Position numbers and translations under genes: made by a program
Assembly (NCBI RefSeq): GCF_004088395.1
Contig: NZ_CP035107.1
Coordinates: 1,689,001 to 1,753,000, forward strand
Reading direction: 5' to 3'
Origin: Ornithobacterium rhinotracheale
GTDB taxonomy: Bacteria > Bacteroidota > Bacteroidia > Flavobacteriales > Weeksellaceae
DNA: 64,000 nt
Shown here: piece after piece, positions 34,377 to 43,537 of the stretch
Layout: each line of letters begins with the position of its first letter
Numbering within the stretch: position 1 is the first letter of the stretch
Notes under the pieces: model-generated
The model's database searches: none
Seen by the model: the letters and a program-made list of their open reading frames with translations, nothing else
What the model was told of the DNA's origin: nothing

Positions 34377-35588
34377 TTAAATCATTCGTTTTATTTTAGC
34401 CATATAAAATCCATCAAAACCTGATTGGCTTGGCAAGATTTTCTTTTCTTCAATTAATTCAAAATTAGGATTTTCGGCTAAAAATCGCTGAATTTGTTTT
34501 TCGTTTTCGGCAGGGAAGATAGAGCAGGTTGCATACACCATCAAACCGCCTTTTTTAAGCATTTTGGGGTAAGAAGCTAAAATTTTCGTTTGTTCGCTCG
34601 TTACGCGTTGCAAAAAATCTTGATTAATTTTCCATTTAGCATCGGGATTTCTTTTCAGAACACCCACTCCCGTGCAGGGCGCATCGATCAACACACGGTC
34701 AAACGAATTGTGCAATCTTTTAATTGTTTTAGAAGATTCAATTATTTTAGTCTGAATATTAAAAGCAGCATTTCTTTTGGCTCTTTTCTTTACTTCTTTC
34801 AATTTCCACGGCACAATATCCATTGCCAAAACGCTTCCTTTGTTTTGCAATAAAGCCGCCATGTGCAACGACTTTCCGCCACCGCCCGCACAGGCATCTA
34901 CCACACGCATTCCAGGCTCTAGCTCCAAGAACGGAGCCACCAATTGCGAAGATGCATCTTGCATCTCAAACCAACCATTTTTAAAAGCCTCTGTCTGGAA
35001 CAAATTTTTCTGATTCACCAATAAATATGCGTCTGGATAATCAGGGATTGCCTCGATTTCCACTTCCGCTTCTGCCAAAGATTTTCTCAGCATTTTTTCA
35101 TTAGCCTTTAAAGTATTTAGCCTTAAAATAGGGGGTGCAGGCTGGTTCATCGCATCGAGCTCTTGGTTCCAAGATTCCTCGCCCAATTGTTCCACACCCA
35201 ACTTGTATAAATTCGGAGAAACAGAATACCAAACATTCTGTATTTTTTTAGCTTTGAGATAATTAGATTTAATTTTATCGATATTATACCTTCCAAATTC
35301 CTCCAATTGCGGAATTTCTACATTACTTATAATAAAGTAAGTCGCGATTAAAGACCAATAATCTTTTCTCTTCAACGCACCATTTGATGCATAATCTATG
35401 AGCGATTTCCAGCGCACAATGTCGTACACGGTTTCGGCAACAAAGGCACGATCACGGCTTCCCCATTGTTTGTTTTGTTTAAAAGTACGCTCGATTTCCT
35501 TGTCGGTATAGCGATTTTGTTCAAAAACGGATTGAAGAATTTGCGTAATCCCAATATATAAATTTCTAAAAGGCAATGCTTGTTTCAT
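34377..35588 (-). CDS. RsmB/NOP-type rRNA or tRNA cytosine-C5 methyltransferase
   Basis: The 403-residue protein has an N-terminal NusB-like/RNA-binding region (RDRAFVAETVYDIVRWKSLI) and a SAM methyltransferase core: VVDACAGGGGKSLHMAALL, IDAPCTGVGVLKRNPDAKW with the TC/PC motif cysteine and YATCSIFPAENEKQ with the catalytic cysteine. This fits RsmB-like m5C methyltransferases; the exact RNA target cannot be assigned. A TAACTTTG box lies about 23 nt upstream. Confidence 0.92.
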   Translation of the reverse strand: MKQALPFRNLYIGITQILQSVFEQNRYTDKEIERTFKQNKQWGSRDRAFVAETVYDIVRWKSLIDYASNGALKRKDYWSLIATYFIISNVEIPQLEEFGRYNIDKIKSNYLKAKKIQNVWYSVSPNLYKLGVEQLGEESWNQELDAMNQPAPPILRLNTLKANEKMLRKSLAEAEVEIEAIPDYPDAYLLVNQKNLFQTEAFKNGWFEMQDASSQLVAPFLELEPGMRVVDACAGGGGKSLHMAALLQNKGSVLAMDIVPWKLKEVKKRAKRNAAFNIQTKIIESSKTIKRLHNSFDRVLIDAPCTGVGVLKRNPDAKWKINQDFLQRVTSEQTKILASYPKMLKKGGLMVYATCSIFPAENEKQIQRFLAENPNFELIEEKKILPSQSGFDGFYMAKIKRMI

Positions 35589-35610
35589 ATAAATAATGCT
35601 GAATAAACGG

Positions 35611-35618
35611 CAAAGTTA
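35611..35618 (-). promoter_or_regulatory. -7 box TAACTTTG of the RsmB-like gene
   Basis: Minus-strand match to TAnnTTTG giving a short leader of about 15 nt; no -33 TTTG recognised. Confidence 0.4.
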
Positions 35619-35771
35619 GTCATAAAATCTTAGTTTAAGCTTGATTTGTTATCCTTCTAATCAAAAAAATATTTTAGCTAAATTATGAGATTTGACATAA
35701 AATCACTTTTAATCTTCGTTTATAAATCGTATTTTTGGAGAAATTCAACCATTAAAAAATACTTTAAAATT

Positions 35772-37400
35772 ATGCCAAAAGGAAATTTTTATGTACCAGA
35801 AGCCTATAACGAGCCTGTAAAATCTTATGCTCCAGGCTCTCCTGAACGCGAATCTCTTCAAAAAAGATATGACGAATTATGGAACACCGTAACGCCTGTG
35901 CACCAAGTGATTGCAGGTGAGCGTATAGAAGGGACTAAAAAAGAACTTTTCTCTCCGCACGACCACAAACACTGTGTAGCTCATTACTACGAAGGCACGG
36001 GAGATGATGTAAAAAAAGCCATAGATAGTGCCCTCGCAGCAAAAGCTAAATGGGCAGCATTGCCATGGGAAGAGCGTGCAGCTATTTTCTTAAAAGCGGC
36101 TGAGTTAGTAGCAACCAAATACCGCGACACGCTGAATGCGGCAACCATGATTGGACAAAGTAAAACGGCTTTTCAAGCAGAAATTGATTCGGCTTGTGAA
36201 TTGACGGACTTTTTAAGATTCAATGTTCAATACATGACAGATATTTATGCTGAACAACCTAGCTCTTCTGAGGGAATCTGGAACCGAGTAGAATATCGCC
36301 CTGTGGAGGGATTTTTATATGCAGTAACTCCGTTTAATTTTACAGCCATTGCGGGGAACTTACCTTCTTGCATGGCATTGATGGGAAATGTAGTGGTATG
36401 GAAACCTGCTCATACGCAATTGCTTGCAGCTAAATTCTTGATGGATGTATTTGAAGAAGCTGGTTTGCCAAAAGGCGTTATCAATTTAGTAATTACAGAC
36501 GCCAAAGAAACTACCAAAATCTGTTTTGAACATCCAGATTTTGCAGGCGTTCACTTTACAGGTTCTACGGCAGTATTCCAAAGTTTCTGGACAGCCATTG
36601 GAAACAACATTCAGAAATATAAAACTTATCCAAGAATTGTAGGAGAAACTGGTGGAAAAGATTTTGTTCTTGCTCACCCTTCAGCAGATAAAAAGGCTTT
36701 AATCACAGCCTTGAGCCGTGGTGCCTTTGAATTCCAAGGGCAAAAATGTTCGGCAGCTTCTCGTGCTTATATACCGGCTAGCATTTACGAAGAAGTAATC
36801 GACGGCGTAAAAGCAGACTTGGCAAGTTTCAAAATGGGAACACCGAGAGATTTCTCAAACTTTATCACCGCAGTGATTGACAGAAAAGCTTTTGATAGAA
36901 TTACTAAATATATCGAACAAGCTAAATCTGATGCCGATGCAGAAATCGTGGCAGGAGGAAACTACGACGACAGCAAAGGTTATTTCATTGAACCAACCAT
37001 CATCAAAACCACCAATCCACATTATGTGAGCATGGAAGAAGAAATCTTCGGACCAGTGCTTACTATCTATGTATACGAGGATAAAGATTGGGCAAAAACT
37101 TTGAAATTGGTAGACGGCACTTCGGGCTATGCACTCACAGGAGCAATTTTCGCCCAAGACCGATACGCTATCACAGAAGCGACCAAAGCTCTAGAAAATG
37201 CAGCGGGTAACTTCTATGTAAACGACAAGCCAACGGGAGCCGTAGTGGGACAACAGCCATTTGGTGGTGCAAGACTTTCTGGAACCAATGACAAAGCAGG
37301 TTCTGCACAGAATTTATTGCGTTGGGTTTCTCCAAGATTGATTAAAGAAACCTTTGTTCCGCCTACAGATTATAGATACCCATTCTTGGCAGAAGATTAA
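35772..37400 (+). CDS. pruA: L-glutamate gamma-semialdehyde dehydrogenase (P5C dehydrogenase)
   Basis: From the ATG at 35772 (MPKGNFYVPEAYNEPV) the protein is 542 residues, typical of ALDH4-type enzymes. It oxidises glutamate semialdehyde/P5C to glutamate in proline breakdown. Visible: the NAD-site FTGSTAVFQSFW, the catalytic Glu region GETGGKDFVLAHPS, the catalytic cysteine in GQKCSAASRAYIP, and GPVLTIYVYED. An in-frame extension upstream to 35685 is a hydrophobic, Lys/Phe-rich leader that other family members lack. PutA (proline dehydrogenase) is not adjacent. Confidence 0.94.
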   Translation: MPKGNFYVPEAYNEPVKSYAPGSPERESLQKRYDELWNTVTPVHQVIAGERIEGTKKELFSPHDHKHCVAHYYEGTGDDVKKAIDSALAAKAKWAALPWEERAAIFLKAAELVATKYRDTLNAATMIGQSKTAFQAEIDSACELTDFLRFNVQYMTDIYAEQPSSSEGIWNRVEYRPVEGFLYAVTPFNFTAIAGNLPSCMALMGNVVVWKPAHTQLLAAKFLMDVFEEAGLPKGVINLVITDAKETTKICFEHPDFAGVHFTGSTAVFQSFWTAIGNNIQKYKTYPRIVGETGGKDFVLAHPSADKKALITALSRGAFEFQGQKCSAASRAYIPASIYEEVIDGVKADLASFKMGTPRDFSNFITAVIDRKAFDRITKYIEQAKSDADAEIVAGGNYDDSKGYFIEPTIIKTTNPHYVSMEEEIFGPVLTIYVYEDKDWAKTLKLVDGTSGYALTGAIFAQDRYAITEATKALENAAGNFYVNDKPTGAVVGQQPFGGARLSGTNDKAGSAQNLLRWVSPRLIKETFVPPTDYRYPFLAED

Positions 37401-37433
37401 AAAAATCAAATTTCGATTATTTTTTAATAAATG

Positions 37434-37462
37434 AAAAGGCACTCTATTTTGGGTGCCTTTTA
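37434..37462. terminator. Bidirectional terminator between pruA and the ABC-F gene
   Basis: AAAAGGCAC pairs with GTGCCTTTT around a CTATTTTGG-type loop, with A/T runs outside on both sides, at a convergent gene junction. Confidence 0.8.
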
Positions 37463-37466
37463 TAGT

Positions 37467-39335
37467 TTAAATAAATTCGCTTAGCTCTAGCCATCGCATT
37501 TCTTTTTCCTCTAAGGCCTCGGTAATTTGTTGTAATTCCGCTCCTATTTCTTTGATTTTCTCGTAATCGGTTTCGCCTAAAAGCTGATTGCTAAGCGCTT
37601 CTTTCTTTTCTTCTAATAGGGGAAGCTCTTTTTCTAGCTGCTCAAATTCTCTTTTTTCCTTAAAGCTTAATTTCTTTTTAGGCGCTTCGGCTTTGGCTAT
37701 GGAGGGCTTTTTGCGTGGTGCTTGCTCTCGCTGTTGCTGGGCTTTTTCCTTGGCTAATGCACGGTATTCGGTAAAGTTTCCCACGAAATCAGAGACTACA
37801 CCCTCTCCCTCAAAGACTAGGGTGTGCTCAATGATGCGGTCCATAAAATATCTATCGTGCGACACGATGATTAAACAGCCTTGATACTGCTGCAAGAAGT
37901 TTTCCAAGACGGTGAGAGTCTGCAAATCTAAATCATTAGTAGGCTCATCAAAAATTAAAAAATTAGGGTTTTGATAAAGCACATACATTAGGTGAAGTCT
38001 TCGCTTTTCGCCGCCTGAAAGTTTGGCTATGGGGGCATACTGCGTTTGGTCATCAAACAAAAATAAGCGCAAAAACTGTGAGGCAGAGAGGCTTCGCCCA
38101 TTGGCTAGGGGGTAATTTTCGGCTATTTCTTTTATAAAATCAATCACACGCTCCTCCTCTTTAAAGGCTAAGCCTTTTTGTGAGAAGTAGCCGATTTTAA
38201 TAGTCTCTCCTGTTTCGATTTCGCCAGAATCATAGGGTTCCAGCCCTTGTATGATGTTTAAAAAAGTGGATTTCCCTACGCCATTGCCTCCGATGATTCC
38301 TACTTTTTCGCCCCGCTGAAAGTTGTACGAAAAGTCTTTTAAAATCACCTTTTCGCCAAAGCTTTTATTTAGATTCTTAATGCTTAAAATCTTTTTCCCA
38401 AGCCGCTTCATCTCAAAATCAAGGTTAAGGTTTTCTTTTGCCACATTTTGCTTGGCTACTTTTTCCGTTTCGTAGAACGCCTCTATTCTGCTTTTGGATT
38501 TTCCTGTGCGTGCTTTGGGCTGGCGACGCATCCATTCTAATTCCTTACGATACAAATTATTAGCCTTATCAATATTTGCCTGTAAATTTTCTTCTCTTAG
38601 GGCTTTATTTTCTAAATAATCGGCGTAGGCACCGCGGTGAATGTACAATTTTTGGTCTTCCAGCTCCCAGATGATATCACAAATATTGTCCAGAAAATAC
38701 CTATCGTGCGTTACAAGAAGCAGTGTAACTTTTGCCATCGAGAGGTACTGTTCCAGCCACTCCACCATATCTACATCTAGGTGATTGGTAGGCTCATCCA
38801 TAATGAGCAGCGTATGCTTATGCTCTGCACGGATTTCGAGCAAAAGTTTTGCCAGCGCCACACGCTTCACCTCGCCTCCTGAGAGCTTTCCCATTGGCTT
38901 ATCAAGCGCCGTAATTTTCAATTGCCCCAAAATCTGCTTCATCTCAGATTCCAGCTCCCAAGCCTTATGCTGCTCCATTTCTGCAATCGCTTGGCTTAGC
39001 TTTTCAGCATTGCCCGAGTGCATATTTTTCTGGTAATTTTTAAGCGCCATAATGGGCGGAATCGCTAGCTGCATCATAAAATCCTCTACCGAGAGCGCTG
39101 GCTCAAATCGTATCTCTTGGTCAAAAAACACCGTTTGAATCTCCTTATTTATCAAAATCCTGCCCTCATCACTAGGCTCCATTCCCATAATGATTTTAAG
39201 CAAAGTAGACTTGCCCGAGCCATTTTTAGCCACCAAGGCAATTTTATCGCCCTCATTGATGTGAAACGAGATATCCTTAAAAAGGACTTTCAGCCCATAC
39301 GATTTGGTAAGATTTTCCGCCGTAATATAGTTCAT
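37467..39335 (-). CDS. ABC-F family ATPase (Uup/EttA-like)
   Basis: The 622-residue soluble protein has two ABC domains without membrane segments. First domain: GSGKSTLLKIIMG, signature KLSGGEVKRVALAK, TLLIMDEPTNHLD. Second: GGNGVGKSTFLNII, KLSGGEKRRLHLM, FLIFDEPTNDLD. Between them is the ABC-F linker (RKELEWMRRQPKARTGKSKS), and the C-terminus is a coiled coil (FEQLEKELPLLEEKKEALSN), as in Uup. Such proteins act on the ribosome; the linker is short, so it is more likely housekeeping than antibiotic resistance. A TACCTTTG box lies about 23 nt upstream. Confidence 0.93.
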   Translation of the reverse strand: MNYITAENLTKSYGLKVLFKDISFHINEGDKIALVAKNGSGKSTLLKIIMGMEPSDEGRILINKEIQTVFFDQEIRFEPALSVEDFMMQLAIPPIMALKNYQKNMHSGNAEKLSQAIAEMEQHKAWELESEMKQILGQLKITALDKPMGKLSGGEVKRVALAKLLLEIRAEHKHTLLIMDEPTNHLDVDMVEWLEQYLSMAKVTLLLVTHDRYFLDNICDIIWELEDQKLYIHRGAYADYLENKALREENLQANIDKANNLYRKELEWMRRQPKARTGKSKSRIEAFYETEKVAKQNVAKENLNLDFEMKRLGKKILSIKNLNKSFGEKVILKDFSYNFQRGEKVGIIGGNGVGKSTFLNIIQGLEPYDSGEIETGETIKIGYFSQKGLAFKEEERVIDFIKEIAENYPLANGRSLSASQFLRLFLFDDQTQYAPIAKLSGGEKRRLHLMYVLYQNPNFLIFDEPTNDLDLQTLTVLENFLQQYQGCLIIVSHDRYFMDRIIEHTLVFEGEGVVSDFVGNFTEYRALAKEKAQQQREQAPRKKPSIAKAEAPKKKLSFKEKREFEQLEKELPLLEEKKEALSNQLLGETDYEKIKEIGAELQQITEALEEKEMRWLELSEFI

Positions 39336-39357
39336 ACGCTATCCAATGAATTATTTG

Positions 39358-39365
39358 CAAAGGTA
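39358..39365 (-). promoter_or_regulatory. -7 box TACCTTTG of the ABC-F gene
   Basis: Minus-strand match to TAnnTTTG with a leader of about 15 nt. Confidence 0.45.
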
Positions 39366-39471
39366 TTAAAATTGCACCGTTTTCCTCCCCCCACTTTACA
39401 TAAAAACCACGCAAAACCTCAAAACGCCCCCACTGCCCCTCCTGCCCAAAGCGCCTATTTTGGGTAAAAGA

Positions 39472-39975
39472 GCGTTTTTTTTGATTAAATCAGTGAAAAT
39501 TTTGGACACCGAAGCCAAAAATTTCGATACCGCAGCCTTTTTTTTCGATATTCGAGGCAAAAAAATCGATATTCAAACTAAAAACTTCGATACCAAGCCT
39601 AAAAACTTCTCTGATTTAGCCAAACACTTCGCTAATTCAATCAAATAATGCCCTAATTTAGCCCAAAAATAGCCCTCAGCGAGCAAAAGTTTTATCTCTT
39701 AACCCAATTTTTTCGATACTGTGCCTAATTTTTTAGCCTTGCAACCTAAAAATTTAGACCACCGACCTAAATTTTTGAATACCCTGCCTAAAAATTTCGA
39801 TATTTGATGTAAAAATTTGGCTTCGGTATCCAATTTTTTTGATACTGCGCCTAAAAATTTCTCTGATTTACCTAAAATTTTGGATACTCTGCCTAAAATT
39901 TCACCCTCTCACCCTAAAAAATTAGCCCCACTCCCTAAAATTTTAGGTGATGAGGCTAAAAAATAAAATTGCCCT
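39472..39975. repeat. 24-unit degenerate 21-bp array with phased A/T tracts
   Basis: Unit starts fall exactly every 21 bp: 39472, 39493, 39514 and so on to 39955, 24 in all with no net indel. Each starts with a short GC-containing box (mostly CCT, GCC) followed by an A/T tract (AAAAATTT, ATTTTTT) and often CGATAC. Consensus is about cCTAAAAATTT, cGATAc, ctg. The region is between the ABC-F and fabH genes, which both run on the minus strand and face away from each other's promoters. The only open frame (39460-39648) is a by-product of 21 being divisible by three. No cas gene and no unique spacers are present. 21 bp equals two helical turns, so the tracts are in phase. Confidence 0.9.
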
Positions 39976-40015
39976 GAGCGGCATTCTTCTGCCACAGCGT
40001 GGCACGAAGGTTTTC

Positions 40016-41026
40016 TTAAAAATTCATCAGCACGCTACCCCAAGTGAAACCGCTCCCGAAGGCCGTCATACACACCAAGTCGCCTTGCTTAATGCGGCCT
40101 TGCTCCTTGGCCTCGGAAAGGGCAATTGGGATTGAGGCGGCGGTAGTGTTGCCATATTTTTGGATATTATTAAATACCTTTTCGCTCGGCAAGCCCATTT
40201 GTTTTTGGAGAAATTGACTGATTCTTAAATTGGCTTGATGGGGAATGAATAGGTCTAAATCCTCGAGCGGGATTTGCGCCTCTGTGAATGCCTCTTTGAT
40301 GGATTCTGCAAAACGCGTGATGGCGTGTTTGAAGACAAAGTTGCCGTTCATATGCGGGTATAGCAGGTGCGCATCAATGTTATGATTCTCTTCGAGCAAG
40401 GTATCTGCCCAGCCGTATTTGGTGCCGGGGAAGCCCATCATAAGCTCCTCGGCGTGTTTCCCATCGGAGTGAAGATTGGTGGCAATGATTCCGCGGCTTG
40501 GGTCTTCGCTAGGGCTCACAATTACAGCGCCTGCGCCGTCGCCAAAGATTACGGAGACATTTCGCCCGCGGGTTGTCATATCTAGCCCAAATGATTGCAC
40601 CTCTGCGCCCACTACGAGTATGTTTTTATATTTGCCCGCTTTGATGAAGGCCTCGGCGGTGGCTAATGCATAAACGAAGCCAGAACATTGATTTCTCACA
40701 TCAAGTGCTCCTACATTTCCTATGCCTAATTTATCTTGCAAAATCACACCACACCCAGGGAAATAGTAATCTGGACTTAAGGTTGCAAATATGATGAAAT
40801 CGATGTCTTGTTTATCAATCTGCGCATCTTCTATGGCTCTGAGTGCTGCTTGGTAGCCTAAATCGGCGCTAGTTTGCCCGCCGTGTTTTCCTACATGGCG
40901 GCGCTGCTCAATGCCTGTGCGCTCAACGATCCACTCGTTGCTGGTGTCCATTAATTTTTCTAAATCTGAGTTGGTAACTACTCGTTCAGGGACATAATGC
41001 CCTACTCCTTTTATAAATGCTTTCAT
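40016..41026 (-). CDS. fabH: 3-oxoacyl-ACP synthase III (FabH)
   Basis: The 336-residue enzyme condenses acetyl-CoA with malonyl-ACP to start fatty acid synthesis. It has the Cys active site NQCSGFVYALATA (C114), FIPHQANLRISQFLQ with the catalytic His, and KYGNTTAASIPIALSEA with the Asn. DTSNEWIVERTGIEQRR is the usual N-terminal signature. It runs on the minus strand, downstream of the PAP2 phosphatase gene. The array at 39472-39975 begins 41 bp past its stop. Confidence 0.95.
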   Translation of the reverse strand: MKAFIKGVGHYVPERVVTNSDLEKLMDTSNEWIVERTGIEQRRHVGKHGGQTSADLGYQAALRAIEDAQIDKQDIDFIIFATLSPDYYFPGCGVILQDKLGIGNVGALDVRNQCSGFVYALATAEAFIKAGKYKNILVVGAEVQSFGLDMTTRGRNVSVIFGDGAGAVIVSPSEDPSRGIIATNLHSDGKHAEELMMGFPGTKYGWADTLLEENHNIDAHLLYPHMNGNFVFKHAITRFAESIKEAFTEAQIPLEDLDLFIPHQANLRISQFLQKQMGLPSEKVFNNIQKYGNTTAASIPIALSEAKEQGRIKQGDLVCMTAFGSGFTWGSVLMNF

Positions 41027-41051
41027 TGTTTTATTCTTAGAGTAAATTTGT

Positions 41052-41666
41052 TTAATTATTTAATGTATTATTTTTAGCTTTTGGGTTAAAGAAATTTCGC
41101 TGGGCTAATGCTTGAAAAACTTTGTATAGCGCGTAGCCTATGCTACTGCCAAAGTATATCCCCACTAAAATATCCAGCGGATAATGCACGCCTATATAAA
41201 TTCGGCTATAAGATACCACGGCTGCCCAAAGGATTAAAAACAGGCTAAGTGCTTTGATTTTTTGCCTAAATAGCGCACCTAAATAAGTGGCTACTACAAA
41301 GGTATTGGCGGCGTGTGCCGAGAAAAATCCGTATTGCCCACCGCAGGACGGCTTCACATGGCGAATGTAGGGCGATACCAATGGCTCATAACACGGCCTG
41401 AGGCGCATAAAGAGTATGTTTTTAAATAGATTAGACAATTGGTCTGCCATAGTGATTCCCAGTGCAAGCATCACAAGTGCGAGGATTAGCTTCTTGGTAT
41501 CTAGCATTCGGTAGAGCATTCCCAGCAGAATTAGGTAGAGCGGTATCCAGCTGTATTTGCTGGTGATAAATAGCCAAAGGCTGTCCCAAGTGGGGCTGCC
41601 TAAATTGTTGAGTTTGATTAAAAGTTGCTGGTCTTGCGCTATAATTTGGTGTATGATTTCCTGCAT
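41052..41666 (-). CDS. PAP2-family membrane phosphatase
   Basis: The 204-residue integral membrane protein has the three PAP2 motifs: KX6RP (KNILFMRLRP), a SAH motif (FFSAHAANTF, Pro-Ser-Gly replaced by FSA) and SRIYIGVHYPLD. Hydrophobic helices cover most of the rest. It hydrolyses lipid phosphates, for example phosphatidate or undecaprenyl pyrophosphate; the substrate is not known. Its ATG abuts the stop of tatA. Confidence 0.9.
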   Translation of the reverse strand: MQEIIHQIIAQDQQLLIKLNNLGSPTWDSLWLFITSKYSWIPLYLILLGMLYRMLDTKKLILALVMLALGITMADQLSNLFKNILFMRLRPCYEPLVSPYIRHVKPSCGGQYGFFSAHAANTFVVATYLGALFRQKIKALSLFLILWAAVVSYSRIYIGVHYPLDILVGIYFGSSIGYALYKVFQALAQRNFFNPKAKNNTLNN

Positions 41667-41960
41667 TTACTCTTCTCTTTTCACGGGGCCCACGGCATCA
41701 TCAATTTCCTTTTTAGCCTCATTTATTTCATTCTGAATTTCTTTTACGGAATCTTTCACCTCCCTTGTAGGGTCTATCTCCTGTGCGGATGACATCACCT
41801 CGCGCTTAATCTCATCTGTAGCCTCACGCATCGCTCGCACGCCTTCGCCAAGCCCTCGTGCAATCTCAGGAATTTTGCTCGGCCCAAAGATTAAGACCGC
41901 TATAAAAATAATGAAAACTATTTCCTGAAACCCTATAAATGCAATAATGACTGAAAACAT
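41667..41960 (-). CDS. tatA: Twin-arginine translocase subunit TatA
   Basis: The 97-residue protein has an N-terminal hydrophobic helix (FQEIVFIIFIAVLIFGPSKI), the FGPSKIPEIARGLGEG hinge/amphipathic helix typical of TatA, and a charged tail rich in Lys/Glu. It forms the Tat pore. tatC is not in this window. A TAAATTTG box ends 5 nt before the ATG, so the message may be leaderless. The stop is directly followed by the PAP2 ATG. Confidence 0.9.
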   Translation of the reverse strand: MFSVIIAFIGFQEIVFIIFIAVLIFGPSKIPEIARGLGEGVRAMREATDEIKREVMSSAQEIDPTREVKDSVKEIQNEINEAKKEIDDAVGPVKREE

Positions 41961-41965
41961 AGGCG

Positions 41966-41973
41966 CAAATTTA
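41966..41973 (-). promoter_or_regulatory. -7 box TAAATTTG immediately before tatA
   Basis: Minus strand TAAATTTG, CGCCT, then ATG. The box is only 5 nt from the start codon. Confidence 0.5.
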
Positions 41974-41997
41974 AGATTATTTCTATGGATTACACAA

Positions 41998-42028
41998 AAA
42001 AAGCCACTCTATATTGAGCGGCTTTTCT
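41998..42028 (-). terminator. glmM-like gene terminator
   Basis: AAAAGCC-A-CTC pairs with GAG-C-GGCTTTT around TATATT, followed on the minus strand by a T-rich run. The hairpin also has a T run on the plus side. Confidence 0.75.
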
Positions 42029-42053
42029 TTTTTTCCTAATAAAATTTAATGTT

Positions 42054-43436
42054 TTAAATCAAAGCTTTTACCACTTCAATCATTTTCTGTGCCAATTGGT
42101 CAGCTTTTTCCTGAGAGGTACTCTCGGTATAAATTCTAATGATTGGCTCTGTATTGGATTTTCGCAAGTGCACCCACTCATCGGCAAAATCGATTTTTAC
42201 ACCATCGATGGTATTCACCTCCTCATTTTCATAATGTTTTTCCACTTTTTTGAGCAACTCATCTACATTGATTTCTGGCGTAAGCTGGATTTTATTTTTG
42301 CTCATAAAGTAAGCTGGGTACTCGGCGCGCAGTTCGCTCACTGTTTTTCCTTTTTTGGCTAAATGGGTTAAGAATAGCGCTACGCCTATCAAGGCATCTC
42401 TACCATAATGTAAGTCTGGGAAAATCACGCCACCATTGCCTTCGCCTCCGATTTTAGCGCCTTTTTCTTTCATTAATTCTACCACATTCACCTCGCCCAC
42501 GGCTGATGGGTAGTAGGCTTGGCCGTGTTTCTGAGCGATATCTCTTAACGCTCTTGATGAGGAAAGATTGGATACTGCGGCTGATTTTTCGTTTTCTAAA
42601 ACATAATCTGCCACTGAAACTAGGGTGTACTCCTCGCCAAACATTTCACCCTTTTCTGTAATGAGCGCCAAACGGTCTACATCTGGGTCTACCACGATTC
42701 CTAAATCTGCATTTTGCTCTTTTACAAGCGCCATCACATCTGCCAAATGTTCTTTTAGCGGCTCTGGATTATGCGGAAAATGCCCATTTGGCTCGCAATA
42801 GAGCTTGGTATAAGACACGCCTAGCGCATCAAGCAACTGAGGGATTGCCAGCCCTCCCGTAGAGTTTACCGCATCAATCACAACATTGAATCCTGCATTT
42901 TTGATGGCAGCCACATCGACCAATTTGTGTTTTAATATTTTATCAACATGGATTTTGATGGCATCTTGATTTACTGTATACTGCCCCAGCGCATCTACCT
43001 CTACATAATCAAACTTCTCGTCCTCAGCAATTTGTAATATTTCCGCACCATCTTGTCCAGAGACAAATTCGCCCTTTTCGTTCAAGAGTTTCAGCGCGTT
43101 CCACTGTTTAGGATTATGGCTTGCGGTGAGGATTATGCCGCCATCGGCTTTAAGCTCTGGTACCATAATTTCAATGGTGGGCGTGGTGCTGAGACCACAA
43201 TCAATGACATCTATGCCCACGCCTTGCAGGCTCGCGGTAACTAATTTATTTATCATCTCGCCAGAGATTCTAGCATCTCGCCCGATGACTACGGTTGTTT
43301 TCTCGTTTCCTTTTTTGCTTTTGAGCCAAGTACCGTATGCTGATGCAAATTTCACAGCATCAAGCGGTGTAAGATTCTCTCCCACAGCGCCTCCTATGGT
43401 ACCTCTGATTCCTGAAATTGATTTGATTAAAGCCAT
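42054..43436 (-). CDS. glmM: Phosphoglucosamine mutase/phosphomannomutase family (GlmM-like)
   Basis: The 460-residue alpha-D-phosphohexomutase has the phosphoserine loop TASHNPKQWNALKLL (S106), the metal-binding DPDVDRLALI, EGNGGVIFPDLHYGRD and the C-terminal phosphate loop RKSNTEPIIRIYTES. In Flavobacteriia the single gene of this type usually supplies glucosamine-1-phosphate for the cell wall, but phosphomannomutase activity is also possible. Confidence 0.88.
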   Translation of the reverse strand: MALIKSISGIRGTIGGAVGENLTPLDAVKFASAYGTWLKSKKGNEKTTVVIGRDARISGEMINKLVTASLQGVGIDVIDCGLSTTPTIEIMVPELKADGGIILTASHNPKQWNALKLLNEKGEFVSGQDGAEILQIAEDEKFDYVEVDALGQYTVNQDAIKIHVDKILKHKLVDVAAIKNAGFNVVIDAVNSTGGLAIPQLLDALGVSYTKLYCEPNGHFPHNPEPLKEHLADVMALVKEQNADLGIVVDPDVDRLALITEKGEMFGEEYTLVSVADYVLENEKSAAVSNLSSSRALRDIAQKHGQAYYPSAVGEVNVVELMKEKGAKIGGEGNGGVIFPDLHYGRDALIGVALFLTHLAKKGKTVSELRAEYPAYFMSKNKIQLTPEINVDELLKKVEKHYENEEVNTIDGVKIDFADEWVHLRKSNTEPIIRIYTESTSQEKADQLAQKMIEVVKALI

Positions 43437-43537
43437 TTTTCTTACTGCTTATATTGTATTTTTGGGGGATAAAATTAATCATTATTTATGAAAAAAATCC
43501 CTGATTTTTGTTCTTTATTTTATCTAAATGCAATTAT

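Noticed and set aside
39460-39648. 62-residue open frame across the start of the 21-bp array
   Set aside because: Openness follows from the repeat length being a multiple of three; no start context or domain, and it collapses into stops in the later units.
39472-39975. CRISPR array
   Set aside because: Units are contiguous with no unique spacers of constant length, the repeats are strongly diverged, and no cas genes are present.
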